Below are positions 50,697 through 59,469 of a stretch of DNA of 64,000 bases, piece by piece. Position numbers and translations under genes: made by a program. Origin of the DNA: an uncultured Actinobaculum sp. (lineage in GTDB: Bacteria > Actinomycetota > Actinomycetes > Actinomycetales > Actinomycetaceae); NCBI GenBank assembly GCA_938020505.1, contig CALIHR010000005.1, forward strand, positions 1 through 64,000. Reading direction: 5' to 3'. Under the pieces are notes generated by a model. The model made no database searches. It saw only the letters and a list, made by a program, of their open reading frames with translations, and was not told the DNA's origin. Within the stretch, counting starts at the first letter, position 1, and each line of letters starts with the position of its first letter.

Positions 50697-50724
50697 ACAC
50701 CAACAGACAAACGCCAACCACAAA

Positions 50725-50760
50725 CGGCGGGGAAAGACCAACAACAGCCCTTCCCCGCCG
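50725..50760. terminator. Hairpin between the ESX pair and the LppM-like genes
   Basis: CGGCGGGGAA (50725-50734) pairs perfectly with TTCCCCGCCG (50751-50760) across a 16-nt loop, between convergent genes. Confidence 0.6.
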
Positions 50761-50809
50761 TCCCATTTATGTAGGGATGCGACTGTTTCAGTGAATCGTC
50801 GGCTTCGGA

Positions 50810-51757
50810 CTAGCTTCCATACGGCGGATAGGGACCGCCCTGCTGGGTGTGGTCGAGATACCGACGAGGATCAGAATAAGAACCGCTATCGCGACGTCTA
50901 CGCTTCTTCGTCCGAACGGCTAACATCGCCGCGAGTAGCACGGCTAAGGCACCGCAGCCGATGCTGGCCCATGCCCATGCGGGAAAGGCCGACTTTGTTG
51001 TCGAGCCGCCAGAATTTACATCTTTCGTGTCGTTCTGCGAAGATTTGGGAGAGGTGCTGGAGTTCGGTTTCTCGGATATAATCTGAAACCCGTTAATAAC
51101 GTAATTAAGGCCTTTTACTACAACCTTATTTCCTTTAACAGTTCCTACGTCCGACTTTACTACTTTGCCAGGCGTTGTGATTATAGTTGTGATAGAGGCG
51201 CTTCCATCGTACTTTTCTCTTATTTTCAATCCGTTTAGAGTAAAAATATACGAATTCTGCGTTTCACTAAATGTTACTCGGTCTGGCTGATTATCTGATG
51301 TTATTTTGCATTTAAGACGTCCTCCCGGAGTGGTTACGTCTTCAGTCTTTGCATTTGATAAAAATTTAACCGTTCCAGTTACTATCGTTTTAAGATCTTC
51401 ACAACTACTGTCAATTCTCTGCATCGAGCCCGTATTGTCTTCGACTATGATTTCGGTGTGCGCGCTGCCGTCTTCTTTGAATTCGAATTTCGCGTCGATG
51501 CGGCACGCTGTCAGGAGCAAGGTCAGGGCGGCGAGGGCCGTCAGACAACGCGACGACGTCGTTGTTCTGCGGTGTGGGCGGCCCTTGCGGTGTGGGCGCC
51601 TTCCGTTCCGGGGGGACTTCTTGGGGCCGGGCGGGGTTTGCGCGGGGGCTTCTCCTGCGTTTGCGCGGTTTTTGCGGCCAAGGCGGGGGCCGTTTGAATT
51701 GTCGTCGGGGGACGAATTGCCTTCTGTGGCGTCGGCAGGGGAGTGGGGGTGCGCCAT
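50810..51757 (-). CDS. LppM-like membrane protein, paralog 2
   Basis: 315 residues. The first 68 residues are charged and Pro-rich, then a hydrophobic segment ending in LLTAC (Cys85) and RIDAKFEFKEDGSAH, the opening of the LppM domain. Residues about 110-215 form the variable part of that domain and are encoded by AT-rich DNA; a second membrane segment (AWASIGCGALAVLLAAMLAV) and a basic tail with DPRRYLDHT follow. AAGGAGG precedes the ATG. The 5' 405 bp, including the upstream region, are identical to paralog 1. Candidate membrane immunity or envelope protein. Confidence 0.65.
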   Translation of the reverse strand: MAHPHSPADATEGNSSPDDNSNGPRLGRKNRANAGEAPAQTPPGPKKSPRNGRRPHRKGRPHRRTTTSSRCLTALAALTLLLTACRIDAKFEFKEDGSAHTEIIVEDNTGSMQRIDSSCEDLKTIVTGTVKFLSNAKTEDVTTPGGRLKCKITSDNQPDRVTFSETQNSYIFTLNGLKIREKYDGSASITTIITTPGKVVKSDVGTVKGNKVVVKGLNYVINGFQIISEKPNSSTSPKSSQNDTKDVNSGGSTTKSAFPAWAWASIGCGALAVLLAAMLAVRTKKRRRRDSGSYSDPRRYLDHTQQGGPYPPYGS

Positions 51758-51932
51758 GTGAAGCCTCCTTAGCTGTCGAGTCGGTGCAAAGTTGTGCCCA
51801 CGTCCGCCCAGCTTACCCTTCCGTCATGATTTTTACTTCCGAGAAAACGAAGATATTCTTATAACTTCGCGGAAAGTGGTAACTGAGTGTTTCTAAAAAG
51901 CGAACCGCGGGCTTTGATCGTTGACCAGCTGG

Positions 51933-52883
51933 CTAACTGCCATACGGCGGGTGGGAGCCAGTCTGCCGGGTGTGGTCGAGATATCGCCGAGGGTCGTAAT
52001 AGGACCCGTTGCTGCGACGCTTCCGCTTCCTGGCTCGCAGGGCCAGCATGGACCCAAGCAATAGACCAATCGCACCGCCAAAACCAATGCAGATCCAGAT
52101 CCATAAAGGAAAATCCGATGCGGTCTCAGTGCCTGACGCACGAGGGGTTCCAGTCTCTGCCGATGAGGGTCTTGAAATGTTCGCGGAACCGCTCTTTTCC
52201 GATGTGATCTTAAAACCTTCAAATATATAACTGACCCCTTTTATGACCACCTTATTTCCGTTTGTCTTTCCTATGTCAGATTTTATAACTTTTCCTGGCA
52301 TCGTTATAATTGTTGTAGCGGATATTGTTTTATACTCTTCTCCTTTAATTTCTGAAGATTTTAATTCCACAGTGAACAGTTTGTTATCTTTCGAAATCTT
52401 AATTCGATCAGGGGTAATGTTGGATTTAATTCTGCATTTAAGGCGACCTCCTTGTGGGGTAATGTCCTCAGCCTTTGTTTTCACTAGAAACTTATTTGTG
52501 GCAGCTGCTAGAGTTTTAAACTCGTCACAGGTGCTGTCCAATTTCTGCATCGAGCCCGTATTGTCTTCGACTATGATTTCGGTGTGCGCGCTGCCGTCTT
52601 CTTTGAATTCGAATTTCGCGTCGATGCGGCACGCTGTCAGGAGCAAGGTCAGGGCGGCGAGGGCCGTCAGACAACGCGACGACGTCGTTGTTCTGCGGTG
52701 TGGGCGGCCCTTGCGGTGTGGGCGCCTTCCGTTCCGGGGGGACTTCTTGGGGCCGGGCGGGGTTTGCGCGGGGGCTTCTCCTGCGTTTGCGCGGTTTTTG
52801 CGGCCAAGGCGGGGGCCGTTTGAATTGTCGTCGGGGGACGAATTGCCTTCTGTGGCGTCGGCAGGGGAGTGGGGGTGCGCCAT
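51933..52883 (-). CDS. LppM-like membrane protein, paralog 1
   Basis: 316 residues, same layout as its neighbour: 68-residue charged N terminus, hydrophobic segment with LLTAC, LppM-type domain, C-terminal membrane segment and DPRRYLDHT tail. The first 110 residues are identical to paralog 2; the AT-rich middle shares only scattered motifs (GGRLKC, TIIT-PGKV-KSD, NKVV-KG). Such a lipobox after a 68-residue leader is unusual, so it may be a signal anchor and not a lipoprotein. Each copy carries its own identical upstream region. Confidence 0.65.
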   Translation of the reverse strand: MAHPHSPADATEGNSSPDDNSNGPRLGRKNRANAGEAPAQTPPGPKKSPRNGRRPHRKGRPHRRTTTSSRCLTALAALTLLLTACRIDAKFEFKEDGSAHTEIIVEDNTGSMQKLDSTCDEFKTLAAATNKFLVKTKAEDITPQGGRLKCRIKSNITPDRIKISKDNKLFTVELKSSEIKGEEYKTISATTIITMPGKVIKSDIGKTNGNKVVIKGVSYIFEGFKITSEKSGSANISRPSSAETGTPRASGTETASDFPLWIWICIGFGGAIGLLLGSMLALRARKRKRRSNGSYYDPRRYLDHTRQTGSHPPYGS

Positions 52884-52949
52884 GTGAAGCCTCCTTAGCT
52901 GTCGAGTCGGTGCAAAGTTGTGCCCACGTCCGCCCAGCTTACCCTTCCG

Positions 52950-53424
52950 ACGCCTTGGCTTCCAGAGTTGCGCAAAAGACTTTGCGCTAGGCCGCTGGAA
53001 ACGCTTTAAGGGACGGGGTCGGCGAGAGAAGTTTTGGAAGGGGCGGAGAAGGGCTTGCGAAGCGGCGGAGCCCTCTGCGTCGTGGCGGCCGCTTTTGCGA
53101 ATGGGGCCAGCGGGTTCTTGCGATGCGGCGAAGGCCTTCGGTTTCGGGGCGGGGCGGCAGGCGGTGAGTGTTTCTGCGCCGCGGCGGCAGTTTTCGTTTC
53201 TAGGCCCGTGCGGCGGCAGTTTTCGTTTCTAGGCCCGTGCGGCGGCAAGCGCCGCTTCGGCGTCGTCGGGTCAAGATCCCCGCGTGTCATTCATGTGAAA
53301 AGTGTTACCAATGTGCTATTGGAGCGATCGATGTTATATATTTGTGATCATTGTGAACAATGTTCGTGATGAGAAGCTCGGGAGGCGGGCTTCCCGCTCG
53401 GACACAAAGAAACCGGAGGAATAC
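52950..53424. other. Intergenic region upstream of the NlpC/P60 gene
   Basis: No gene is supported. It contains the 29-nt tandem repeats and, at 53280-53370, an AT-rich stretch with a CATTGT-GA-ACAATG palindrome (53349-53362) that could be an operator. No c-di-AMP (ydaO) riboswitch consensus was recognised although such genes often carry one. Confidence 0.4.
53182..53239. repeat. Two exact 29-nt tandem repeats
   Basis: Bases 53182-53210 and 53211-53239 are identical; a third partial unit starts at 53240. Confidence 0.85.
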
Positions 53425-55215
53425 GTGAGTATTCGCAAGTGGTACAAGGGCGCATCGGGGGCGATTGCGTTGGCGCTTTCTGCCGCCGTCGTCCTTCCTG
53501 CTCGCGCCGACGACGGGGGCGACGCCGACATCGCTGCTTCGAAGGAAGCCGAGCAGCGCACAAAGGCGGACATCTCCAACACGGAGGCCCGTTTGACCCA
53601 GTTAGGCGTGAAGGCGAACAGGCTCAGGGTGGGCGCCGCCAAGGCTGAAGCCGCGTCGATTGCCGCTCGGCAGCGGCTTTCGACGTCGATCGGGGAAGCG
53701 ATGGGCGCCCAAGACGCCGTAGATTCCGCCGACAGGCAGGTCGACGCCGCGCGCAGGCAGCTGTCGGGAATCTCAACGTCGATCTACAAGCACGGCGCCC
53801 GGGCGGTGGCCGGAGGGCGCTTCAGCCTGAGCGCCGCGGACTTCCGCCAAGCGCGGGAGAAGGCGCGCGCGTACAGAATCCTTGCGAACAAGACGAACCG
53901 GGACCTCCAACGTTTCAAGAGCGCGCGCTTTGAGGCTGCGACGCTGCAGAAAAAGGCCGATGACAAGGCGGCGGCCGAGAAGGACGTGGCGCAGAAGGCC
54001 GACGAGGCGCTGGCTGAGGCTTCGCGTGTGGCTTCCAATGCGGAAACCGAGGTTCGGACCATCTCGGCGGAGCGGGATCGTTTGATTTCGAAGTTGGCCG
54101 CTCAAAAGGGGACGACGGCGGAGCTGGTGCGCAAGCAGCAGGACGAAAAGGAAGCCGCGGCCAAGGCTGAGGCCGAGCAGGAGTCGCAGCGGATCGTCCA
54201 AACCGCGAACGAGCGGGCATTGCAGGCAGCCTCTCAGGAGGCGGCCCAGCAGGCTTCGGCCCAGCAGTCCGACGTGCAGCAGGCCGGCTCACAACAGACC
54301 GAATCCCCAAGCGCGGCCCAGGCCGCCCCCGCGGTGGAAGCCGACGAGAAGCCGGCGGCCGCCGATCCTGCCGCTTCCCAGGCTTCGGGCTCGCAAGCGG
54401 CTGCTTCTCAGCCGGCGCCCGCGCAGGAAAAAGCTCCTGCGTCAGAAAGGCCTTCGGGGCAGGAGCAAGGGGCGGCCGCGCCTGCCGCGCAGGGCCAGGC
54501 GCCTCAGGCCGAGGCGCGGGAGCAGAGCCAAGCTGCGAGGCGTGCCGAGGCGGAAAGGCAACGGCAGGCCCAAGCCGCAGCGCAAAGGCGGGCCCAAGCC
54601 GCCGCGGCGCAACGTCAGGCGCAGCAGGCCGCCGCGGAAAAGCAGGCCGCTCAGCAGCGGGCGGCGGAACAGCAGCGAGCTGCGGCGGCCCAGCGCCGCG
54701 CTCAGGCGGCAGCCGCGCAGCGCCAAGCACAGCAGGCCGCGGCTCAGAAGGCTGCGGAGCAAAGGGCGGCAGCCCAAGCTGCGGCCCAGAAGCAGGCCCA
54801 AGAGCGGGCTGCCGCTGAGGCCGCTCGCCAAAAGCAGGCCCAGGCGGGCGGCGGGTCTTCCTCCGCCGTCGGCGCGCAGATCGTCGCCTACGCGCGCCAA
54901 TTCGCCGGTGTCAGATACGTGTGGGGCGGAACGAATCCCTCAAGCGGATGGGACTGCGTCGGCTTTACACATTACGTCTACGCCCACTTCGGGCGCGAGA
55001 CTCCGCGGCGGACGGGCAGCTACCTCGGCCAATTCTGGAAGGGCTACAAGGTGGTTCCCGCCTCGCAGCGCCAGCCTGGCGACCTCATGTGGTGGCCGGG
55101 GCACACCGGAATCTACACGGGCAACAACATGCACATCGCCGCGTGGAATCCCTCGATGGGAACGCAGGAGCGCAAGGTGTGGGGGAGTCCGGTCTACCTG
55201 CGCATCGTCGGCTGA
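53425..55215 (+). CDS. Secreted NlpC/P60 peptidoglycan endopeptidase
   Basis: 596 residues from a GTG with GGAGG upstream. Signal peptide MSIRKWYKGASGAIALALSA...ARA, then a long coiled coil (about 35-290) as in RipA-type autolysins, then a 180-residue Ala/Gln-rich linker of AAAQRQAQQAA-type repeats. The C-terminal NlpC/P60 domain (about 478-596) has the catalytic Cys in GWDCVGFTHYVY (about 511), the His in GDLMWWPGHTGIYTG and a second His in NNMHIAAW. It cuts peptide stems of peptidoglycan, probably between D-Glu and the diamino acid, during cell division. Confidence 0.92.
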   Translation: MSIRKWYKGASGAIALALSAAVVLPARADDGGDADIAASKEAEQRTKADISNTEARLTQLGVKANRLRVGAAKAEAASIAARQRLSTSIGEAMGAQDAVDSADRQVDAARRQLSGISTSIYKHGARAVAGGRFSLSAADFRQAREKARAYRILANKTNRDLQRFKSARFEAATLQKKADDKAAAEKDVAQKADEALAEASRVASNAETEVRTISAERDRLISKLAAQKGTTAELVRKQQDEKEAAAKAEAEQESQRIVQTANERALQAASQEAAQQASAQQSDVQQAGSQQTESPSAAQAAPAVEADEKPAAADPAASQASGSQAAASQPAPAQEKAPASERPSGQEQGAAAPAAQGQAPQAEAREQSQAARRAEAERQRQAQAAAQRRAQAAAAQRQAQQAAAEKQAAQQRAAEQQRAAAAQRRAQAAAAQRQAQQAAAQKAAEQRAAAQAAAQKQAQERAAAEAARQKQAQAGGGSSSAVGAQIVAYARQFAGVRYVWGGTNPSSGWDCVGFTHYVYAHFGRETPRRTGSYLGQFWKGYKVVPASQRQPGDLMWWPGHTGIYTGNNMHIAAWNPSMGTQERKVWGSPVYLRIVG

Positions 55216-55471
55216 CGGGCGGGGCGGTCCGCTTCTGACCGGATTCACCGTCCAACGTGCAGGGTTCGCCGCGGCGATGGCCGTCGCCGCCACGGTGCTC
55301 GCGGGCCTCGGGATCGTCGCCGTCGCGCGGCTCCCGCGGTCGCTTCGGGAACCTGTGGATTTGGCCTAGCCGCGCGGCTCGCGCCTCCCTTCGGCGGCGT
55401 GCCGCACATCGGCGGCCGCCGCCCGAGGCCTACGACGAGCGCGTGGGCCGGAAGGCATGCGACCGGAAGGT

Positions 55472-55499
55472 CCTCAGCGGCGGCATGCCGCCGCTGAGG
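55472..55499 (-). terminator. 13-bp perfect hairpin after ppa
   Basis: CCTCAGCGGCGGC (55472-55484), two bases, and its exact complement (55487-55499). It lies five bases beyond the ppa stop and also faces the convergent NlpC/P60 gene. Confidence 0.75.
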
Positions 55500-55504
55500 C
55501 AATC

Positions 55505-56008
55505 TCAACAGTGGTCGTAGTAGTGCTCGTCGACGGCGCGCTGGAAGGACGCCTTGATCTCCGCCTCGGCCTCTTCGCGGCCGACCCAATGCGCGCCCTC
55601 GACCGACTTTCCAGGTTCGAGGTCCTTGTACACCTCGAAGAAATGCTGAATTTCCAGGCGATGGAACTCGGAGACGTCGTCGATCTCCGTGCGCCAGGAA
55701 GCGCGCTGGTCGCCCGCGGGCACGCACAGGACCTTGTCGTCTCCCCCCTTCTCGTCGCGCATGCGGAACATTCCCAGCGCGCGGCAGCGTATGACGCACC
55801 CGGGAAAGGTCGGCTCGTCAAGGAGCACGAGGGCGTCGAGGGGGTCCCCGTCCTCGCCGAGGGTGTCGTCGATGAATCCGTAGTCGTCCGGGTACCGCGT
55901 CGAGGTGAAAAGCATGCGATCGAGGCGGATGCGGCCGGTGTGGTGGTCAAGCTCGTACTTGTTGCGGTTGCCCTTGGGGATCTCGATGGTGACATCGAAT
56001 TCCATCAT
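55505..56008 (-). CDS. ppa: Inorganic pyrophosphatase
   Basis: 167 residues, family I soluble pyrophosphatase. Starts MMEFDVTIEIPKGNRNKYE; AAGGAG lies seven bases before the first of two adjacent ATGs. The metal-binding signature is complete: DYGFIDDTLGEDGDPLDALV, with the three conserved Asp. Hydrolyses the pyrophosphate released in biosynthesis. Monocistronic, divergent from dacB and followed by a strong hairpin. Confidence 0.97.
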   Translation of the reverse strand: MMEFDVTIEIPKGNRNKYELDHHTGRIRLDRMLFTSTRYPDDYGFIDDTLGEDGDPLDALVLLDEPTFPGCVIRCRALGMFRMRDEKGGDDKVLCVPAGDQRASWRTEIDDVSEFHRLEIQHFFEVYKDLEPGKSVEGAHWVGREEAEAEIKASFQRAVDEHYYDHC

Positions 56009-56071
56009 GTGCGCACTCCTTCGTCGGTCGCCCGGCGTGCGATGGCCGCCGGACCATGCGAAACTTGCATA

Positions 56072-57424
56072 GTGAAACGGATGACGGTCCTCGCGACGGC
56101 GCTGGCTGTGGCCCTCGGCGGCTACGTCGTTGCCGATGCATACGATATTACCCCGGGCTTTCTCACCACGCGGCCCACAGAGAGCGAAGCGCGCCCTTAT
56201 CCCAGCGTTTCCGCGGCTTCCGCGCCCGAGGCGCTCCCGTCGTGGAAGGCGGACGCCAAGGTCGACAACGCGGCGGTCACGTCTGCGCTGGGCTCGCTCG
56301 CCGCCTCTCCCGAGGCGCACGGACACGTCTCCGCCGTGGTGGCCGACGCCGCCACCGGCAAGACGATCGCCCGGCTGGAGCCCGATGCGCTTCGCGCGCC
56401 GGCGTCGAACATGAAAATCGTGACGGCAGCCGTCGCCCTGCGCGTTCTGGGGCCTGAGACGACGCTGAAGACGACGGCGAAGATCGAGGGGAAGACGCTC
56501 TATCTGGTCGGCGGGGGCGACGCGCTCCTCGGGTCCGGGGGCGCGAACCCCGCGGCCGTCAACGGAAGGGCGGGAATCGGCGAGCTCGCCGACAAGGCCG
56601 CCGACGCGGCCCGCAAAGCCGGAGTCACCGAGGTGGTCGTCGATTCCTCGCTCTTTTCCGGGCCGCAGCGCAATCCCAGCGTCACCGGCGGCAACGCATC
56701 CTTTGTCATGGAGCTGCGCCCCCTGGCCGTCAACCAATCGCGCAACTCCGGAAAGGCCTACACCGCGAACCCCGACATCCAGGCCGGGCAGGCCTTCGCC
56801 AAGGAGCTGGCCGCCCGCGGAGTTCCCGTCTCGGGCGCCGTCCGCCGCGGCCAAGCCCCGAAGCAGGCGCGGGAAGCGGCTTCCGTGGAGTCCGCCCCCG
56901 TTCGCGACCTCGTCGACTTCATGCTCAAGCATTCGGACAACACGACGGCGGAGATCCTCGGTCACCTCGTCGCGGTCAAATCCGGCGAGCCGGCGAGCTT
57001 CGAGGGGGCCGGCCGGGCCACGCTGGCCGACCTGAAGAAGACCGGGGTGAACGCCTCCGGCGTCGTCGTCGACGACAACTCGGGACTTTCGCCCAAAAAC
57101 CGGCTGAGCGCCTCCCTGCTGAACGAAATCATGAAGAAGGTCGCCTCGTGCGACGGCTGCGCCCTCGAATCGATCACGTCGGGCTTCCCGGTTTCCGCAC
57201 TCGACGGCACGCTGGACGACAGGATGCGCGGCAGCGCAGCGGCAGGCAAAGTGCGCGCGAAGACCGGGACGCTGTCCAACGCCGCCTCGCTTTCCGGCTT
57301 CCTCGAAACGAAGAGCGGCAGGCTGCTGACGTTCTCGATTCTGATCGACGGGATACCCGACGGCTCGTTTACGTCCGCCAGGCACGCGATCGACAGTTTC
57401 GTCGTGTCCCTGGCTGGCGCCTGA
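56072..57424 (+). CDS. dacB: D-alanyl-D-alanine carboxypeptidase / endopeptidase (PBP4, S13 family)
   Basis: 450 residues. The GTG at 56072 gives a signal peptide beginning MKRMTVLATALAVALGG; an ATG three codons later is the alternative. Penicillin-binding motifs: SNMK at about 112 (SxxK), SDN at about 288 (SxN) and KTG at about 397. The domain inserted between SxxK and SxN is typical of PBP4. It trims peptidoglycan stem peptides outside the membrane. First gene of the co-oriented cluster that continues with the zincin hydrolase, tilS, hpt, ftsH and fol genes. Confidence 0.93.
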   Translation: MKRMTVLATALAVALGGYVVADAYDITPGFLTTRPTESEARPYPSVSAASAPEALPSWKADAKVDNAAVTSALGSLAASPEAHGHVSAVVADAATGKTIARLEPDALRAPASNMKIVTAAVALRVLGPETTLKTTAKIEGKTLYLVGGGDALLGSGGANPAAVNGRAGIGELADKAADAARKAGVTEVVVDSSLFSGPQRNPSVTGGNASFVMELRPLAVNQSRNSGKAYTANPDIQAGQAFAKELAARGVPVSGAVRRGQAPKQAREAASVESAPVRDLVDFMLKHSDNTTAEILGHLVAVKSGEPASFEGAGRATLADLKKTGVNASGVVVDDNSGLSPKNRLSASLLNEIMKKVASCDGCALESITSGFPVSALDGTLDDRMRGSAAAGKVRAKTGTLSNAASLSGFLETKSGRLLTFSILIDGIPDGSFTSARHAIDSFVVSLAGA

Positions 57425-57505
57425 GGAGCGCGGAACGCTGCGCTGGCGGCGAAAAGGCGGGGTCGGCGATGGCGTCTGCCCGATCGCGGGGATACGGTTG
57501 TCTCC

Positions 57506-58414
57506 ATGGCGACGATCAACCCTGAAATGTCACGCTCCGTAGCCCGCTGGCTTTCCGGCGCGGGTCCGTCCGTGTCGGCGACTCAAGCGCGCGCGGTCGT
57601 GGACCAGCTGCACTCGCAGGCTCGCCGCGCTCCTGAGATCGTCGCCGACGTCACCGGCCTCTCCGAGGCGGCGGCCGCTGCGCAGGAGATCCCGGTATTC
57701 GTCGTCGACAGAGCCGGGTGGGCGAAGGCCGCCGCCGATTCCGCCGGCGGCCTCCTCGGGCCCGCGCTCGCGGCGGGGACCGGCAAGCTTGCGGATTTCT
57801 GCGGCTCCGTCGAGTTGGCGCTCGGGGCCAGCGTGCTCGCCGCGAGGGTCCTCGGCCAGTACGACCCCCTGGCGAAGCGGCTTCTGCTCGTCGCCCCGAA
57901 CGCGGCGGCCTTCGCCGCGAAATACTCGCTCGACCGGCGCGACCTTTCCCTCTGGATTTCGGTTCACGAGCTGACCCACGCCGCCCAGTTCGCGGCGGCG
58001 CCGTGGATCGTCGACTATCTCGTCTCCCGCCTCCGATCGCTGCTCGAGCAGGACGACGTCGATCTCGAAAGCGGATCGGCCGCCGAGGCAATGTCCATGA
58101 TGAGCCTGCTCGAAGGCCACGCGGAGTACGTCATGAACGCCGTTCCCCTCTCGCTCATGCCGTCCAAACGGCGGCTCGTCTCCTCGATGGAGCGGCGCCG
58201 GGCGGCTAAGAATCCGCTGAAGTCCGTTCTTTCGAAGGCGTTCGGCCTCGATCTCAAGGCGGCCCAGTATCGCAGGGGATCCGCCTTCGTCGGCGCGGTC
58301 GTCGACGCCGTCGGGCACGCCGGATTCAACAAGGTGTGGGAGAATCCGCTCCACGCTCCCACGCCTGAGGAAATCGACGCGCCCAGCGCGTGGATTCAGC
58401 GCGTCGGGGCCTGA
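57506..58414 (+). CDS. Zinc-dependent metalloprotease-like protein (zincin, PF10103-type)
   Basis: 302 residues. HELTH at about 154 gives the zinc-binding HExxH, and a downstream EGHAEYVMN supplies the third ligand, as in the actinobacterial zincin family often labelled 'coenzyme F420 biosynthesis associated' or 'putative hydrolase'. Its substrate is unknown. It sits between dacB and tilS in most actinobacteria. Its TGA overlaps the tilS ATG (TGATG). Confidence 0.85.
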   Translation: MATINPEMSRSVARWLSGAGPSVSATQARAVVDQLHSQARRAPEIVADVTGLSEAAAAAQEIPVFVVDRAGWAKAAADSAGGLLGPALAAGTGKLADFCGSVELALGASVLAARVLGQYDPLAKRLLLVAPNAAAFAAKYSLDRRDLSLWISVHELTHAAQFAAAPWIVDYLVSRLRSLLEQDDVDLESGSAAEAMSMMSLLEGHAEYVMNAVPLSLMPSKRRLVSSMERRRAAKNPLKSVLSKAFGLDLKAAQYRRGSAFVGAVVDAVGHAGFNKVWENPLHAPTPEEIDAPSAWIQRVGA

Positions 58415-59469
58415 TGGGAGGACCGCATCCCGCTCTCGCCCGCACGCGGCGCGCGGTGGAGGAAACGTTCGACGCCGCCGGCGTGGGCGCCGGATCGAGC
58501 GTGCTTCTGGCCGTCTCCGGCGGCTCCGACTCGATGGCCCTCGCCCAGGCGGCGGTTTTCGTGTGCCGGCGCGAGGGGATCGTCGCCTCGAGCCTCACCG
58601 TGGACCACGGGTGGCGCGAAGGCTCCGCCAGCGAGGCCGCAAGCGTCCGCAGCGCGCTCGAAGCCATGGGCGTCGAGTCCGCCGCCGTGGCGCGGGTCGA
58701 ATCGAAAGGCGACGGCGGCGTCGAGTCGGCCGCCCGCGCGGCCAGGTACGCCGCCTTGGCCGAAGCGGCCAGGTCGATGCCCGGCCGGGCCGCGGTCGTA
58801 TGCGGGCACACCGCCGACGACCAGGCCGAAACCGTCCTGATGGGCCTGGGCCGCGGTTCCGGGCCCCGCTCAATCGCGGGCATGCCCGCCGTCGGCGTGT
58901 GCCCCGGAGCCCCCGACGTGCCGCTCATCAGGCCCTTTCTGGGGCTCCGCCGCGCCGAACTTCGCCGGGCGCTGGCGTCGGAGGGCGTCGAATGGGTCGA
59001 GGACCCCACCAACGACGTCGATTCGCCGGTGCGCGCCGCCGACGGATCGCTTTTGCGCCGGGCGGCCGTCAGGCACCGCTGCATGCCTGCGCTCGAGGAC
59101 TCGCTCGGCCCAGGCGTGGTGGAGGCGCTCGCGCGGACGGCCGCGATGATTCGAGAGGATCTCAGCGCGCTCGACGGGTTTGCCGAAGAGATCGACGCGA
59201 AGCTCGGCGCCGAGCCGTCCGTGCGAGAGTTGGGCGGATTGCCCCCGGCCCTTCGCACCAGAATCCTTCGCCGCCGCGCCATCGACGGAGGGGCCAGGCC
59301 CGGAGAGCTCACTTCGTGGCACATTGCCACCCTCGATTCCCTCGTTTCGCGGCGGCGCGGAGGGTCGAGCCTCGACCTTCCAGGAATGAGGGTGACAATC
59401 GACGAAGGTCGGATAACATTCGATGGGGCAGTTCCAACGAATCGGGAGGAGAGCTGTGGACGCAGCTGA
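58414..59469 (+). CDS. tilS: tRNA(Ile)-lysidine synthetase
   Basis: 351 residues. PP-loop SGGSDS at 35-40, LTVDHGWR, and GHTADDQAETVLMGLGRGS, the conserved blocks of the N-terminal ATPase domain. TilS converts C34 of the CAU-anticodon tRNA to lysidine so that it reads AUA. The start overlaps the preceding stop; its 3' end overlaps the hpt start. As in other actinobacteria the C-terminal domain is short. Confidence 0.95.
   Translation: MGGPHPALARTRRAVEETFDAAGVGAGSSVLLAVSGGSDSMALAQAAVFVCRREGIVASSLTVDHGWREGSASEAASVRSALEAMGVESAAVARVESKGDGGVESAARAARYAALAEAARSMPGRAAVVCGHTADDQAETVLMGLGRGSGPRSIAGMPAVGVCPGAPDVPLIRPFLGLRRAELRRALASEGVEWVEDPTNDVDSPVRAADGSLLRRAAVRHRCMPALEDSLGPGVVEALARTAAMIREDLSALDGFAEEIDAKLGAEPSVRELGGLPPALRTRILRRRAIDGGARPGELTSWHIATLDSLVSRRRGGSSLDLPGMRVTIDEGRITFDGAVPTNREESCGRS

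Noticed and set aside
53240..53424. A c-di-AMP (ydaO) riboswitch before the NlpC/P60 gene
   Set aside because: Common in actinobacteria, but the space is short, AT-rich, and lacks the recognisable conserved blocks.
55235..55369. A small hydrophobic frame between the NlpC/P60 gene and ppa
   Set aside because: It could encode one membrane segment (MAVAATVLAGLGIVAVARLP), but it has no Shine-Dalgarno and lies between convergent genes; not enough to call.
55505..57385. One long minus-strand protein joining ppa to DNA opposite dacB
   Set aside because: Only the last 167 codons look like protein, and a good ribosome binding site precedes ATG 56008; the rest is antisense to dacB.
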